Source of the DNA: Nymphalis io
Taxonomy: Eukaryota > Arthropoda > Insecta > Lepidoptera > Nymphalidae
Length of the DNA: 64,000 nucleotides
Assembly: GCF_905147045.1 (NCBI RefSeq)
Contig: NC_065889.1
Coordinates: 8,189,001-8,253,000 of the forward strand
Direction of reading: 5' to 3'
The position numbers were made by a program, and so were the translations under genes. The notes beneath the pieces are model-generated. The model searched no databases, was not told where the DNA came from, and saw only the letters and a program-made list of their open reading frames with translations. Shown here piece after piece: positions 1-12,800 of the stretch (its first letter is position 1; each line of letters begins with the position of its first letter).

Positions 1-343
1 CAAAAAGCTGCTACAAATATTTATATTTATTGACATGCTACAATTCTTACGTTTTTGAGTTACGTTAAAGAATATTAGGTCGTTATAGAAATTAATGTTT
101 AAGATTCTTTTTTTAAATATTATTATTTTAAGCATGCTTAATGTTTATTTTTGTTTGCATTCTTAGCGTTCATCCGATTGAGTTGAGACTTTATGCAATT
201 GTTATGACACTTGCGTGATGATTTCTGGTTAGTGCAATTTAATATCTAATCTACATAATTATCATACAATAGAGGAAGCGTGAGTCGAGTAAGCAGAAAA
301 TAAAATATTAAAGATACATTTACAGACAGTGGGAGAGAATAAG

Positions 344-344
<1 letters not shown>

Positions 345-382
<38 letters not shown>
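345..382. repeat. AT dinucleotide microsatellite
   Basis: About 19 AT units, followed by a short TATG-rich run. Likely length-variable. Confidence 0.9.
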
Positions 383-387
<5 letters not shown>

Positions 388-762
388 GTATGTATGTTAT
401 TTCGTTATACGAATGGATTTTAAAGAAAAATAGTTAGTGACAAGATTATTTTAAATAAAATTGCAGCGAACTGTCATAAAAATGTAATTAAAATATCAGC
501 TTGTATCCGATAGACTAGGTTTGCGTGATTGTTCTTATTAGGTACATTTTAAGGCCGACAGTTAATTATTTTTTTTTAAGTCATAATACTACTATATAAA
601 AACATGTATAACATTTCAACGTTGAAAGCAAACATAGTTGTTGGTATATAAAGTTGAGTTGAACCGCAAGTGAAATTTTTGATATAGCAGTTAAATAAAT
701 ATAATATAATATGTGTTGAAAGTATGATTAATCTATGTGTGCAGGAGACAAATTAAAGACGG

Positions 763-975
763 TTATAAATGGTAACTTGTTTTTCTGCGGTCGAGCTGTT
801 TCGAAAGCCGACGCAATGCAGTTTTTAACTCGTTTCTTGCAGGTGCCATACTTGTGTAAGTAACAAACGTGACATCTCGTTTCTGTATATGCAATTGAGT
901 GTGTTTCATTTTTACTTCAAGTCCGATTTCTATTACCACGACTTGGATTTCACTGGTTATGTTTAACTTTACCAA
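763..975 (-). other. unassigned 70-codon open frame
   Basis: Encodes a basic C-terminus (ARNELKTALRRLSKQLDRRK) after a strand-like start (ITSEIQVVVIEIGLEVKM). It does not read as a filamin repeat. It may be a transposon tail or an unknown exon. Confidence 0.2.
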
Positions 976-1212
976 ACACGTTGACTGATTGCTTTAACTA
1001 TTGATTTGACGGAAATCAATAATTTTCCCATTAAAACTGCTTAAGGGCCGTAATAGGTACCGAAGTCTTGGGAAACAGTTCTAGAAGGTGATAAGAACTT
1101 CGTAACGGCCTCAGTTAATTAATTTATAAAAATAAATTTGTTTATAAATTACAATAATAATAAATCTTGTCGAGTTTGTATGAGTATCACCGTTTTAACT
1201 CATAAACAAAAT

Positions 1213-1388
1213 AAGAGGCTGTAAGTATCCCAATGCTGGGCCTCTTCTTAGTTCCAACACTTTCAGTTTTTCTTTACCGAAGGATGAATACAATTCAGCA
1301 CATGAAAATTCAGAAGTACTTGTTCAGGTTTGAACCTGTTTGATCTTAGTTTCAAATTCACATGTCAAACCACTGGGCCATTTTGGCT
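1213..1388 (-). mobile_element. family A SINE, shortened
   Basis: In reverse: AGGCTGTAAGTATCCCAATG, later CAGGTTTGAACCTG and the head end CCACTGGGCCATTTTGGCT. The middle is missing. Confidence 0.72.
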
Positions 1389-1663
1389 TAAAGTTAATAT
1401 ATAGTATATAAAATGATGTCAGCAACAGTTTTTAGTAAACGTATGATTATGTAGAATGACGTGACCAGATTAAGTTGAGTTTGCAGATGACAGCACGAGC
1501 AAAAAAAATCTTTTTAAACTAAAAAGTTAATTGCTTTTAGTGGGAATTTAAAAATATGAATTATAATAAACCTATCTTTTTATATCAAAGATACAGCTTT
1601 ATTTACTGATCGTGAATAAATCATAATAATAAATTAAATGGTCTTGATTTATTATTATTATTT

Positions 1664-1936
1664 GACGGGCCGGTTGGCGTGGTTGGTAGATACTTGCCTT
1701 TAACACCGAAGGTTGTTGGTTCGATTCCCGCCCAGGACAGACATTTGTGTGCATGAACATGTCTGTTTGTCCTGAGTATGGGTGTAATTATCTATATAAG
1801 TATGTATTTACAAAAAAAAGTAGTATATGTAGTACATCAGTTGTCTGGTTTCCAAAGTACAAGATCTGCTTAGTTTGGGATCAGATACCGTGTGTGAGTA
1901 ATGTCCCAGGATATTATTATTATTATTTTTTTTGTA
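1664..1936 (+). mobile_element. tRNA-headed SINE of a second type (family B)
   Basis: The head has TTGGCGTGGTTGGTAGATAC (A-box-like) and TTGGTTCGATTCCCGCCC (B-box-like), a body with TGTTTGTCCTGAGTATGGGT and TGGTTTCCAAAGTACAAGAT, and an end in a TAT repeat. It is no real tRNA gene: the acceptor and anticodon arms do not form, and unrelated sequence follows. Confidence 0.7.
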
Positions 1937-2056
1937 ATTAAAAGAATAAAATGTAAAATTAATTGTCACCTTGAACTGTATGTTAAGTTGATTTTTTTTA
2001 TCACATTCAATAAAATCTTAATTAATCTATCATTTTAATTTTAATTCTTCTTCTTC

Positions 2057-2123
2057 TTGAGACGGTAGCAACTAAATAAAATTAATATTAACAATTAATT
2101 TTATTTAGTTGCTACCGTCTCAA
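2057..2123. repeat. perfect 30-bp hairpin with 7-nt loop
   Basis: The left arm 2057-2086 starts TTGAGACGGTAGCAAC and its exact reverse complement is 2094-2123. The loop is 2087-2093. No flanking duplication is obvious. It could be a minimal palindromic MITE or a recent inverted duplication. Confidence 0.88.
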
Positions 2124-2699
2124 CAATCTGCTATGTTTTTTGATTTAATTATTTACAATTAACTATTTAACTTGACTTGATTGGTTTCTGTTTTTTTTAA
2201 CTGTTTGTCCTAAGAAAAAATAAATAAATAAAATATAAGCGAAAGTGGAAAGTTAGCATGTAATCTTATTTAAAAAAATTAAATTTAAAAATTAGCAGTC
2301 GGTTGTGTTTAAAGATTTATTATTTATTCAAAGTTTGTTTGTCAAAGTCAAATGTTATAATTCATAAATGTTATTAAAAGGTATTTATTATATCATCTAT
2401 ATTTTTATATTTTTAAATATTGTTTTGCTGTCTTTTTTTTTACTCTTTCTGTCTATGAGTCAAGTTGGACATTCTAGATTATTTTTAACAAAGATTATTC
2501 TAAGCTACCCTGTAAACAAATTAATATTTCCGTAACTCAAGTAAGGTACAGCTCTTTTATGTTGTTTTTTAACCATTTTTGAAAGGCAAACGAAAAACAG
2601 CCCGACATTTATATGCTTTTGAACAAAGACTTACTAAGGAAGAACTAGACTTGTTAAGGGAAATAATTTGGAGCTTATTACGTTACGTTGCTCTGCTAT

Positions 2700-2850
2700 G
2701 CTTTGATGGATAAATATGTCTATAGAGTTTCTCCCAACACATACATTTCACGACTTTTGCCTACACATAAAAACTTAATCTTTATAACATACCGGGATTT
2801 GAACCTGCCAACTTTTGGTTACGATCAAAATATTCTACGAACTAGTTAAC
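2700..2850 (-). mobile_element. family A SINE, old 5' part
   Basis: The B-box in reverse is CCGGGATTTGAACCTGCC, followed by TTTTGGTTACGATC, which matches the head. The rest is diverged. Confidence 0.5.
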
Positions 2851-3319
2851 AGTATAGTAATATATCAGAGCCGAGAAAATATTAAACTAATTTATAGATA
2901 TGTATTTTTTAATTATGCTCTTTGGTGGTAGAATAATTGATGAACGTTTGGTATCCTGCCACACAGGCCTACATAAGATCAACCAATTCTACTACATTTA
3001 TCATTGAATAGAAGCATTACATTTACTTATTGGTAAAAACTACTGGTTCGGAAAGAAAATACTGACCAGAGAAAAACCAATCTTAGTCAGTCTGTTCGAA
3101 AGTTTTTTTGGAAAATTTGTAATTTTTTACAATTATAATTATTTATTAATTATAATTATAATAATAGCATTTATGAGCTCACTAATTGTATTATAACTAT
3201 TTTCGTACAAGTGTTCCTTTAGATATTTTAGCAATTTTGTCAAATAATGTTCTGGAAATAAATCAAGAAATAAACCATTTTTAAATCAAATTCCGAGTGA
3301 ATATTATTTTGTATAATTG

Positions 3320-3613
3320 TTTTTTTTTTATAGAATAGGAAGGTGGACGAGCATATGGGCTACCTGATGGTAAGTGGTCACCAAACGCCCTTAGACATTG
3401 GCATTGTAAGAAATGTCAACCATCGCTTATAGCCAATGTGCCACCAACCATGGGAACTAAGATTTTATGTCCCTTGTGCCTGTAATTACACTGGCTCACT
3501 CACCCTTCAAACCGGAACACAACAATATCAAGTATTGATGTTTTGCGGTAGAATATCTGATAAGTGGGTGGTACCTACCCAGACGAGCTTGCACAAGGCT
3601 CTACCACCAGTAA
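3320..3613 (-). mobile_element. family P SINE-like unit, full length
   Basis: Same unit in reverse: it begins with a T run and TATAGAATAGG and ends CTACCACCAG. A long open frame across it is antisense to the repeat and is not a gene. Confidence 0.85.
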
Positions 3614-5482
3614 TATGATATCTAAAATATTTTCTGTTAAAATGTTTATTATAAATAATTTCACAGTCAAGGTCATATTATCATTCTAGCGTGTTGTGGT
3701 TGAAATTCTACACACCTTGATATCCGAGATTCGCGAGAAGTTCTGAATTAATTACCTCGTTTTATTGTATTGTTAAGTTTTAAAAATATATAAACTGTTT
3801 TTTATACCTACTTATATTGTGTCAAAATATGAACTCATTGTTATAAAATAATACTAAATATGTTTTAAAAAGACGTATATATTTATGATTGAAGTGGTAC
3901 CAATTCTGTGAGTTGGCAATTTGTGAGAACTAAGAATACATCTATCTCTTTCTTGCATGTGGGGTTAAGTGGGTTAACAAGTATAAAGTACTAAGTAGTG
4001 TCTCATAAATTCGTTTATAGAATATATGTAACGTTTATGTTGAATTATATTTGAACATCATAAATATACCTTTGAAGGGCAATTATTGATAAAGTTATTT
4101 ATTACTTGCAATCTTTATTATGTGAACATTGTGAATGTATGAATGTGTATAAACAACTGTATATTTGATTTAAATTCTTAGTTAAAAATCTAATTTGTAA
4201 ATACAGTGAGTTAGCAATTTAACTTTAGATGTTAAAGCAGCAATAAACGTAAAAGTTTTCAACTGAATCATCTAAATAATGCTTGAGAGTTTGTTATGTA
4301 AGAAGAAAGTGATAGTCACTGCGTGTTGTTAGAATATATAGCTTATGCAAGTAAATCACACAGCGAGTGAGTCGTTAAAAAGTGAACTATCAGTTATGAT
4401 TGTTTGAGTTAATACTCTAAAACTAAAAATATTTTAAGTAACTAACTTCAAAATGGGCTCTCGGCAACAAATATTTGAAACCATGATTTTTGAATACCAC
4501 TACCAATTACACGACCTATTATAGATTTTACTGTCTATATTTATATATAATAAATGGAAAAGTAACTTTGTCTTTCTATCTGTTACGCTTTCATTGCTAA
4601 ACCACTTAACTGTATTTGATTAATTTTGGTACAAAGCAAGCTTGGACCCCAAGTATGTGGGCTTATTTTATATATCTAACACTTGGCCAGCCTTCCTAAT
4701 AAAGACTGAATAACCGTCTTATTCCTTATTGTATTTAGTTTTATAGAAATATAAAAAAAATACCTAAACGGCTTGTTGGTTCTGCCTGTAGGCGACACAC
4801 TTATAAACGTTTCTCGTGAAGTAGGATGTATGTGTATTTTATTTATAATTAAAGCTGTGTTATATAAATTTTATTAAATTTATTTTATCATAATACTACA
4901 AGTAAGTTTTGCCATAAATCTGTATGCATACTTATAAAATCGTTTTTACTGACTATCAACGCACAGCCATTGTTAGACTTCTGTGAGTTCGCCGAAGCAG
5001 ATAAGTGTTGCATTGCAGATTCTATGCTTCAGATTTCTACAAGATTATTCTCATCTTATTCAACGCTGAACAGATGCGCTTTCGACATTTGAAATTTATG
5101 AAAATGTTATGAATAATATTATACAGACATTATATATACATTGATGACGTTATATTGCATGATTTTACATAATCAATTAAATGAAAGCGACTTTCAAATA
5201 GAAGATTACATTTTATTTTGTTCTTAATAATAGAATATATTTCCTATATATTACATAAAATCATGTAATAAACGATAATGTGATTTTAATACTGGTTGAA
5301 TGTGTTACTTCTATATGATATAACTATAATGATTAATATGCAGTTTCCGCCGTGTGAGGGGCGTGTTTTAGATACCTGTGTCAGTCCCTGGTTGAGTCAA
5401 GACGCGAAAGCGTAAAAATCAAACAAACTCACTTTCGTAATAAATAAAATATAAATAAATTAAGAATTATTATTAAGTATTA
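3614..5482. other. AT-rich stretch, one repeat fragment
   Basis: Apart from the repeat fragment at 4540-4690 I see no coding frame, RNA gene or structured repeat. Confidence 0.5.
4540..4690 (+). mobile_element. Helitron/MITE-like fragment
   Basis: AAGTAACTTTGTCTTTCTAT, CTGTTACGCTTTCATTGC, AAACCACTTAACTG and TTTTGGTACAAAGC follow a pattern common in lepidopteran dispersed repeats. The family is named from memory of that pattern only. Confidence 0.4.
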
Positions 5483-5782
5483 AAAAGTCGAGTTGGCCCA
5501 GTAATAAGAACGCGTGAATCTTAACCGATGATCGTGGGTTCAAACCCGGGTTCAAGCACCTCTGAATTTACATGTGCTTAATTTCTGTTTATAATTCATC
5601 TCGTGCTTTTCGGTGAAGGAAAACATCGTGAGGAAACCTGCATGTGTCTAATTTCATCGAAATTCTGCCACATATGTATTGCACCAACCCGCACTGGAGC
5701 AGCGTGGTGGAATAAGCTACAAACCTTCTCCTCAAAAAGGGAGAGGAGGCCTTAGCCCAGCAGTAGGACATTTACAGGCTGT
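5483..5782 (+). mobile_element. family A SINE, full length
   Basis: AGTCGAGTTGGCCCAGTAAT through CCTTAGCCCAGCAGTAGGAC and CAGGCTGTT. No clear target duplication. The open frame on the other strand is a by-product of the repeat. Confidence 0.88.
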
Positions 5783-7084
5783 TAATAAATAATATGGATA
5801 TCGGGATGTTATTATTAAAACAAATCATTAGACCTATTATTTATTATTTTAAATATTGTCATGATCGAATTCTACTGATACCGCTGAATGGAATAAATGA
5901 TGAGGAATCCGCAATGGTGATTGGGTAGCTTTTTTATTATTACCATTAAATTGGTATTCTTGAAATTATAATAAAGTGAAATAGTAATTAAAACTTCTGT
6001 AATGCGTAAAATTAATTGATCAATGTGTTTGTATTATTAAATTTGTAGATTTTTTTTCTGAAAACATCTTATTAATTTTTGAATATCATTACGGTAAGGC
6101 CTTACTTTTTGCTTCTCTCACCAGTCACGCAACATAAGTTATTCCAATGTGTGCGATCGTGTGATATTATAAATCATTACATCCGATAGGTAAAAACATA
6201 ATACTCAACGGATATTGACCACTAACCTAAATCGTTACAAAGGATTTTTTTGCTTGCACACACAGATAAGGGTTGCGTGAGTAGTCCCTACAAAAGAGTT
6301 CAACGCACGTTTCCGCATTGTCTTTACGCGGTGAAGCGAAGCTCGCAGGATATCCCCTTGAGTGCATCATTTTAATTGGTTTTAGTCAAAGATCTTGTAT
6401 AACAATAACTGTCATAAAAAACTAACCTCGCTATGTAACTAATGTCACACGAATGTGTACCGGTTTTGAGTTTAGCTCGTAAAACTGGGTCGATTATTAT
6501 TTGTATTTGTTTCGACAGTGAGGTTAATAATTAAAATATATATAGCTGTACTTATAAACAAGTATTTTAACGAACGTCACGCTTTTTTTAAAAATTGATA
6601 ATATTACTAGAAAATTTCGATGCACGATATAAAAATAGTTTTGATAATTATTAATTAAAAATTCATAAAGCCAAACGATTGTTTAAGTGACATTTACAAT
6701 AAGCGGGTTCTTGTGGATGGATGTACGAATATATTTTACAAAGGCAATGACGTGTCTCGCCCACACCACATCCTGCTGACATACAGATGGATGCGCGATC
6801 TCAGTATAATATGCAAATAGAATCACTATTGGAACCAGACCTTCGAAACAAGGAAACGCTCCCTCGACGACAGCTATCTGGGGCAGTATAATGACGTATG
6901 CCAGAAAGAAATCACAACAATAACACTTTCATACACTCACTACACCACAAAGTTAACACTGAATACTACTTTAATCACACGCTCAACTGTTCTTGTAGTT
7001 AAAGAGCAGAGAGACACTGTTAAAAGCTTAATATGTGTTAGCCCGTATGCGTATAAATAAACGGCGGAACTGCATTTTGAATGT
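5783..7084. other. stretch without assignable gene
   Basis: Mostly AT-rich. The part 6720-6900 is less AT-rich and has short open frames on both strands (plus: MDARSQYNMQIESLLEPDLR from 6787), none with convincing splice sites. Confidence 0.4.
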
Positions 7085-7215
7085 TGAGAGGCGTCGCCTC
7101 GTTCTTAGCGACTGCGGCCCGAATGTCAGTCGCGGTGCGCAGGCGCCGAGTCGCCCGCGCCCAGCCTCGTGACGTCATTAAGGTATTCAAAATGGCGGCG
7201 TGGAATTCGAGAGCC
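7085..7215. promoter_or_regulatory. GC-rich promoter-like island with CRE and YY1-like sites
   Basis: In strongly AT-rich surroundings it has GCGCAGGCG (7137-7145, NRF1/EWG-like), a perfect cAMP-response palindrome TGACGTCA (7170-7177) and AAAATGGCGGCG (YY1-like, about 7190-7201). A TATAAATA lies at 7051-7058. Direction is not settled: the YY1-like site points right, while the only known gene runs left. It may serve a short filamin isoform or an unseen gene. Confidence 0.45.
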
Positions 7216-8073
7216 TACATACCGTCAGCATCCGCAATTTGAAATTATATAAACACATATATTTACGTGTAGTTTTCTATTTATTTTCCATTTATTCCGT
7301 CAATCGATTTCGATATACAAAAAGTAATTAAAATAAATAGCAAAACACAAAATATTAGGCGAGTGCAATGAACTTGCGTGAATCCTATGTTAGTTAGCCA
7401 TGTTTATATAGTATAGAATGCAATCGGTACAAAGCCCCTTTCACTGACACGAATGAGACAGATGTGTGTTCGGCCCGATGAATGAATGGCTAGCAACAGA
7501 AAGGGATAGACAATAAGGTTATGTGAACAGCCTTCAAAATAAGTAAATTTCAACTTTTACTCTAGAACTATCTGTCTCCACAGAATCAGATCATTTTTCT
7601 CTCAATTTTTACAGTTTAATTTAAATAAAACTGTATAACATACAAATATTTATTTCTATAGTGATAAAATAAATTATTGTATAAATTTATGTACATTATA
7701 ATAAAAATAATTATTGAAAAAAAAATATTTGCACAAACATTTTCAGACAATATGATAAGTATATTTCTTTATTTTAAAGCTGCATAGTTTATTTAATTTA
7801 TTTATTATCCGTAGGCTCAATTAGTAAATAAATAAAATAAATTAAGTATATAATATTGTATAAAATGAAATATATATTTATTCAATCTAATCAATTCAAT
7901 ACAATCAAAATATTCAAAAATTAATTAATCATAGCGGAATATAATTAGAACGTAATAGTTACAACTTTTAATCGACTTAATTGTACAATGAAAAAAACAT
8001 GAAAAAAAAACTAACTGTAACATTTTATATTTTTTTAAATGTAATATTGAATTCTAATGAATTGGATTATTTA

Positions 8074-8356
8074 AGAGTCGAGATGGCCCAGTGGTTAGAA
8101 CACCTGTATATTAATCGAAGATTGTGGGTTCAAACCGGGCACCACCACCGGGCACGGGAACCACTGAATTTATATGTGCTTAATTTGTTTATAATTCATC
8201 TATTGTGCGGCAGTTAATGAATCATGAGTTAGTTGCGAATCTGTCACATATGTATCTACCAACCGTATTGGAGCAGCCTGGTAGAATTAGGTCTTTTCTT
8301 TCTCCTCAAATGGAGACAAGGCCTAAGTCCAGCAGTAGGACATTTACAGGCTGTTA
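8074..8356 (+). mobile_element. family A SINE, full length, diverged in the middle
   Basis: Head GTCGAGATGGCCCAGTGGTT, B-box GGGTTCAAACC followed by an extra CACCACC stretch, end AGTAGGACATTTACAGGCTG. The central ACATCGTGAGGAAACC part is eroded. Confidence 0.82.
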
Positions 8357-9424
8357 CTTTTCTAGATTATTACTAGCATTAAATATCTAACTATGAAATA
8401 ATAACTTGAATAATATATTATAGAAGTCAAATTATCTCAAATAACTAATCACATCAATAAGATATTGTTCGTTAGGCTTAGAATTAATAGCCTATTGTTA
8501 TGAAGAGCTATAAGGCATTCATATATTGATACATCCATACATTAGATATATATTCAAGGTTGAAATATATATATGCAATATATTACATAGTAATGTGGTA
8601 TTCACAGATACGGTAACAACGATCTTGTATTATACTCAATAGCTATTGTATAATACCAATTACATTTATTTTCTGTTACTAGAAACGATACGACTGTTCG
8701 TGTAATGACACTGGAACACACGATTACAATGTTTATGTTTGAATTATTGCTAAATATAATAAACGTCTTGTATAAAGATCTATTCTGGTAATAGTTTTAG
8801 TAAAAAAAATTGTCATGAGTTCAAACAACATAAATGAGTTAATTAATGAATTACATAGTTCATGTAATAATGCTTATGAAACGGCTGTTCTTGAATATTT
8901 TTAACTAGGCCAACGTTCATGGACTAGACATTAGAACGATAGCTTTTGTTCTGTCTAGTCATGAGAATAAATTTCAATTTGTTAGGTTTTTAAACCCATT
9001 GATCTGTCACTTATGATGCCATGAAGCTATATATATAAAAAATATTGAATATTGAATTATACTGAGCAGGCAGACATCATTCAATGCGGTATATGGCTAG
9101 TTTATTGCCTAAAAAAATTATACAATAACTATATTTTAATTAATGATTAATGAATTTTTAGGATCCAAATAACACTTATTGGAATTATCAACATGGAATT
9201 AAATCAAAATGCATATTATTTTTATAATATATAAATGCTGTTAAATTTTTGATCACATATTTCACTTATTATTTTAACAGATAAATTAATTATGTATACA
9301 TAATTATATATACATCACAAATCATATTTAATGTTGGTAATTCTAAGCAGTAGTATTATTTGTATTGCAGTGGAGTCACTTGGTTCTTAGAGTAAAAAAA
9401 AATTAAAAGATTTATTTCCCCGTC

Positions 9425-9520
9425 TTGTTGCCTCCACTTGCGAGGAGGGCAAGGCTCGTCCATTTATCGCTCAGAGAATTGGAATTGCGATTCAACGAGA
9501 AAATGTTTTCTTACATTCTC
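9425..9520 (+). pseudogene. possible LINE-derived coding fragment
   Basis: The frame TCEEGKARPFIAQRIGIAIQ resembles a stretch often met in insect retroelement relics. It stands 130 bp before the LINE tail at 9650, but I cannot show that the two are one element. Confidence 0.35.
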
Positions 9521-9649
9521 TCTAACATTCCACGCTGTCATAATTCGTACATTAATTATTAGGTACATAAATGTTTGTATATGATTTTTTTTTATTAAAT
9601 TGAAAATTTAATGTAATAATTAGATGGTATGATATTTAGTTTAATGTGG

Positions 9650-9855
9650 TAAGAGGCCACGATAAATGGAGTAAAAAAGTTACAAGATGGTACACCAGAG
9701 AAGGTAAAAGGAAGAATGGTAGACCACAAAAAAAATGAGATGAGGACATTAAACAGGTAGCAGGTGTTACGTGGAACAGAGAAAAGGTCAGAATGGAAAA
9801 GGTTGGAGGTGGCCTTTGCCAATAGGCAAACATATCTGCAGAAAATAAACAAGTC
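9650..9855 (+). pseudogene. LINE-derived C-terminal remnant (RTE-like endonuclease/RT tail)
   Basis: One frame reads TRWYTREGKRKNGRPQKK, stop, DEDIKQVAGVTWNREKVRM, later another stop. The pattern GKR..GRP...W.DDI...AG..W.R is the familiar C-terminus of endonuclease/RT proteins in insect LINEs. The head, RT core and ends are not seen. The minus-strand frames at this place are antisense. Confidence 0.7.
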
Positions 9856-12800
9856 TCAAATACTAGAATAAGTCTAAGTTTAATGGGTTAGAATATTGTT
9901 ATTTAGGTTTAAGATCTGAATAAATGACTATATTATTATATTTAGTTTGATATAGTTTAAACATATGTATTCGCGAATCAATAAAGGTGAAAAACGCGCA
10001 TCTAATATTTTGAACCAGTTGTACGAATATCTCTTAATGGGTCTCAGAATTATATAGTCATTTTCAGAGAAAAAAACGACGTTGAACTCATAATCTGTCA
10101 ATGTCAGATCAGATCAGAGATCTGATTGGTAATAATTTCTACAAAACAGAAGTCGATTCGAATTTCAACAAATACTTTAACTTTTTCATTTCTGACATAG
10201 CTTATCGCATAGCATGTTTAAAATCGCATGTTTTTTGTTATTTAGTAGAACAAAGTACCCGATATAATTTTTTATTTAATAAAATAAACAACGAACTAAT
10301 ACTCATAAAATACAACAAACAACAAATGCAGATATACCTCTCTAGGTATATTTTAGTTACTTTTACGGTTTAATGACCTATGATATTATACTATTGAGTA
10401 ATGCAAGCGATATTAATACGATCTTAGTCTTGCAAATGTATTATATACTATTTCCGTAATTTATAACTTGGCTAACGATTCATTACATAATGATTTTAAA
10501 TAAATTTAAATATAGAAGTTGACTGTCACTTTTATATAATATATTTTTAATAATGTTTTGTAATTTTTTCTTAAAAACACAAGATTTTTTTTTTGAGAAT
10601 TTATAAAATATTCTATTTCCCATTTACACAGGGTCAATTGATTGCTATGATATTCAACATTTTGAAATATTTTTTAAATAAATCGCAAGTTCCTATATAT
10701 AATATTATTAATGTAGGCAAGTATCACTCTTCAATCAAATCAATCTCAATCAAAAATTAAATCAATCTTAAATTCAACTTTTACTGTATTATAATTTTGT
10801 TGTTAACATAAACTAGTTTTCTAAAAATATGTAAATTATTACTATTAAGAAATGAGCAGACTTGTTCGCGTATGTACCTAAATCGTACGATGATGTTACT
10901 TTTAGTTTTATTTTGAATAATTAAATATGTATAAATGTGCTTGTAAACACTTTCATATGAGCTACTTGAAGCAGAAACAATTTATTTATTAAAACGCGTT
11001 GCTAAAACCTTTGTCTCGTGGACTTTGAACTAAGGTATTGGACGTAAAAATATTGTTTTTTTTTTAATCATTTTGTTTTGTTACTCTTGTTTGTCTATTC
11101 GAATTTAATAGTGGACTATATAAGCTATCGTAAAACCGAAGTTTATATTAATTTGCCTGCTAATAATTATAGCGTTTTATTAGTCACTTATTTAAAAGTA
11201 TCGCAGTTCTAGGTTCCAATTCAAATCGGGTCAAAATCGTTGGGGTTTTCTTTCATTCATTTTTCAGTATAAGTTTTGAATCAGGAAGTGGGTAGATATA
11301 TTCTCGTGCTTCGGATAGCACATAATGCCGCTTAGCTTCAGCTTTTTTCAGCGGTATTATATTAGCTTTCTCAAGCATTGAGCTATCAAATGAAAAGAGT
11401 TATTTTCAAATTTGATTGATAGTTCATCTCAACTCTTCAGTTATATTATACAAGTATAGTCTCATCAGAGTATGCGGCAGAGAATTGAGGAAGCACCCGT
11501 GTTTGTGGACTCACTTGACACTATAATATGTCTGGCGCAGATGGCAAGTCTTTGAGATTTGCTGTCGTCGGCGAAATACGGTCAGGACGAAATTGTTATT
11601 AATCTTTCTAATTCCCAACGTGTGACATGGAAGATCAGAACATTATTACTGAATATTCTTTAAAAACGACCCCTTTACAGTTTGATTATATTAATTTTAA
11701 ATGTGTTTAAGAACCTTATTATACGCTTCAAGTAGAAAATTACTTTCTTTTACAAAGCTTTCTAACAACGTAATAATCGCCAGGTTAAGTTGTGTTACGT
11801 AAATAACGACGATTGTTTCATGGAGTTTTGGACACGATAAGTACAATTTTAATTATGAGTTTTCTCTGTTCTCTTTAAATACATTCAGAATCTGCATACA
11901 TTTTGAATTATGTGTATATTTTACAGTCGAATAAATTTCGAACTTGGCAAAAATATCTACATTTATTTACCAAAGCCTGTTAAAAGTACCTTTAACTAAA
12001 GATTAATCTACATACTAAGTAGTCAAATGTAGTGACTAAAATATCGTTCATAACTTGAACTAAAACGTGTATTTTAATAAAATTCGTAAAGAGTAAAAGA
12101 GGTTTGGGAAATTGTCCGGGAAAAAATATTGTTAATATGGTGACGTAATAAATTAGCTTAGAATACGTTTAATCTCAAATATATTACAGTTTGTAGTTTT
12201 AAGAGTATTTATGTTAATTTTTTTAATTATGTATTATTTATATAAATACATTTTAAAACTTTTTATAGTTCGTATATAATATAACTCTCTCGGGATTACT
12301 TTGTGAGCAAGGTATTTTCCTTTACCACAGCTTTCTGGAATAATATTAGAATTATGATCCCAAATATTTTACAAACTAAGTTGGTTACGTTAATCATATA
12401 TTATCTACACGAGGTGGCCACAGGCGGAGAGCAAATTTAATTATTTTTCGGTAAAGTATCGAATAAAGTTAACTGACAAAATTTTTATAGCACAACAAAT
12501 AATTAATTATTTTAATTTCACCCCTATTAGAGTATAAGTCAAATGATTTACGACAAATTATTTACTTATACGTTAATCTTAACCGTTAATTGCGAGTTCC
12601 AGTCCAGAAATTTTAAATGAATATTTAATGCTGATAATAATACAATTCACTAAGAATTATTCATTTTGTACATTGATTTAAAAAAGTATTTTTTTAAATG
12701 TTTTATAATAATTAATTTTTCCATTAAGTGCATTTAATAATTATAAGGTTGCACATTTTTGTGATTGTTATCAAATTGAATTTATCTGGCAGTCATGAGG

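Larger units (their letters stand above)
1..1212. other. AT-rich stretch without assignable gene
   Basis: Holds the AT microsatellite and the weak frame at 763-975. If the filamin gene continues leftward, this is probably intron. Confidence 0.5.

Noticed and set aside
3436..3618. Recurrent 60-90 codon frames of near-identical sequence at 3436, 28229, 31449, 44343 and 63353
   Set aside because: They are the antisense reading of the family P repeat. The similarity follows from the repeat, and each frame runs out into different flanking DNA.
5589..5771. Similar antisense frames at 5589, 29889 and 34443
   Set aside because: Antisense reading of family A SINEs, not a gene family.
6787..6888. Short plus-strand frame MDARSQYNMQIESLLEPDLR...
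   Set aside because: It looks protein-like, but the opposite strand is equally open and the splice signals are weak.
9595..9852. Minus-strand frames of 85 and 65 codons
   Set aside because: Antisense to the LINE C-terminal remnant at 9650-9855.
10101..10373. 90-codon plus-strand frame
   Set aside because: Asn, Phe, Ile, Tyr and Lys dominate, as in AT-rich noncoding DNA; no splice or homology support.
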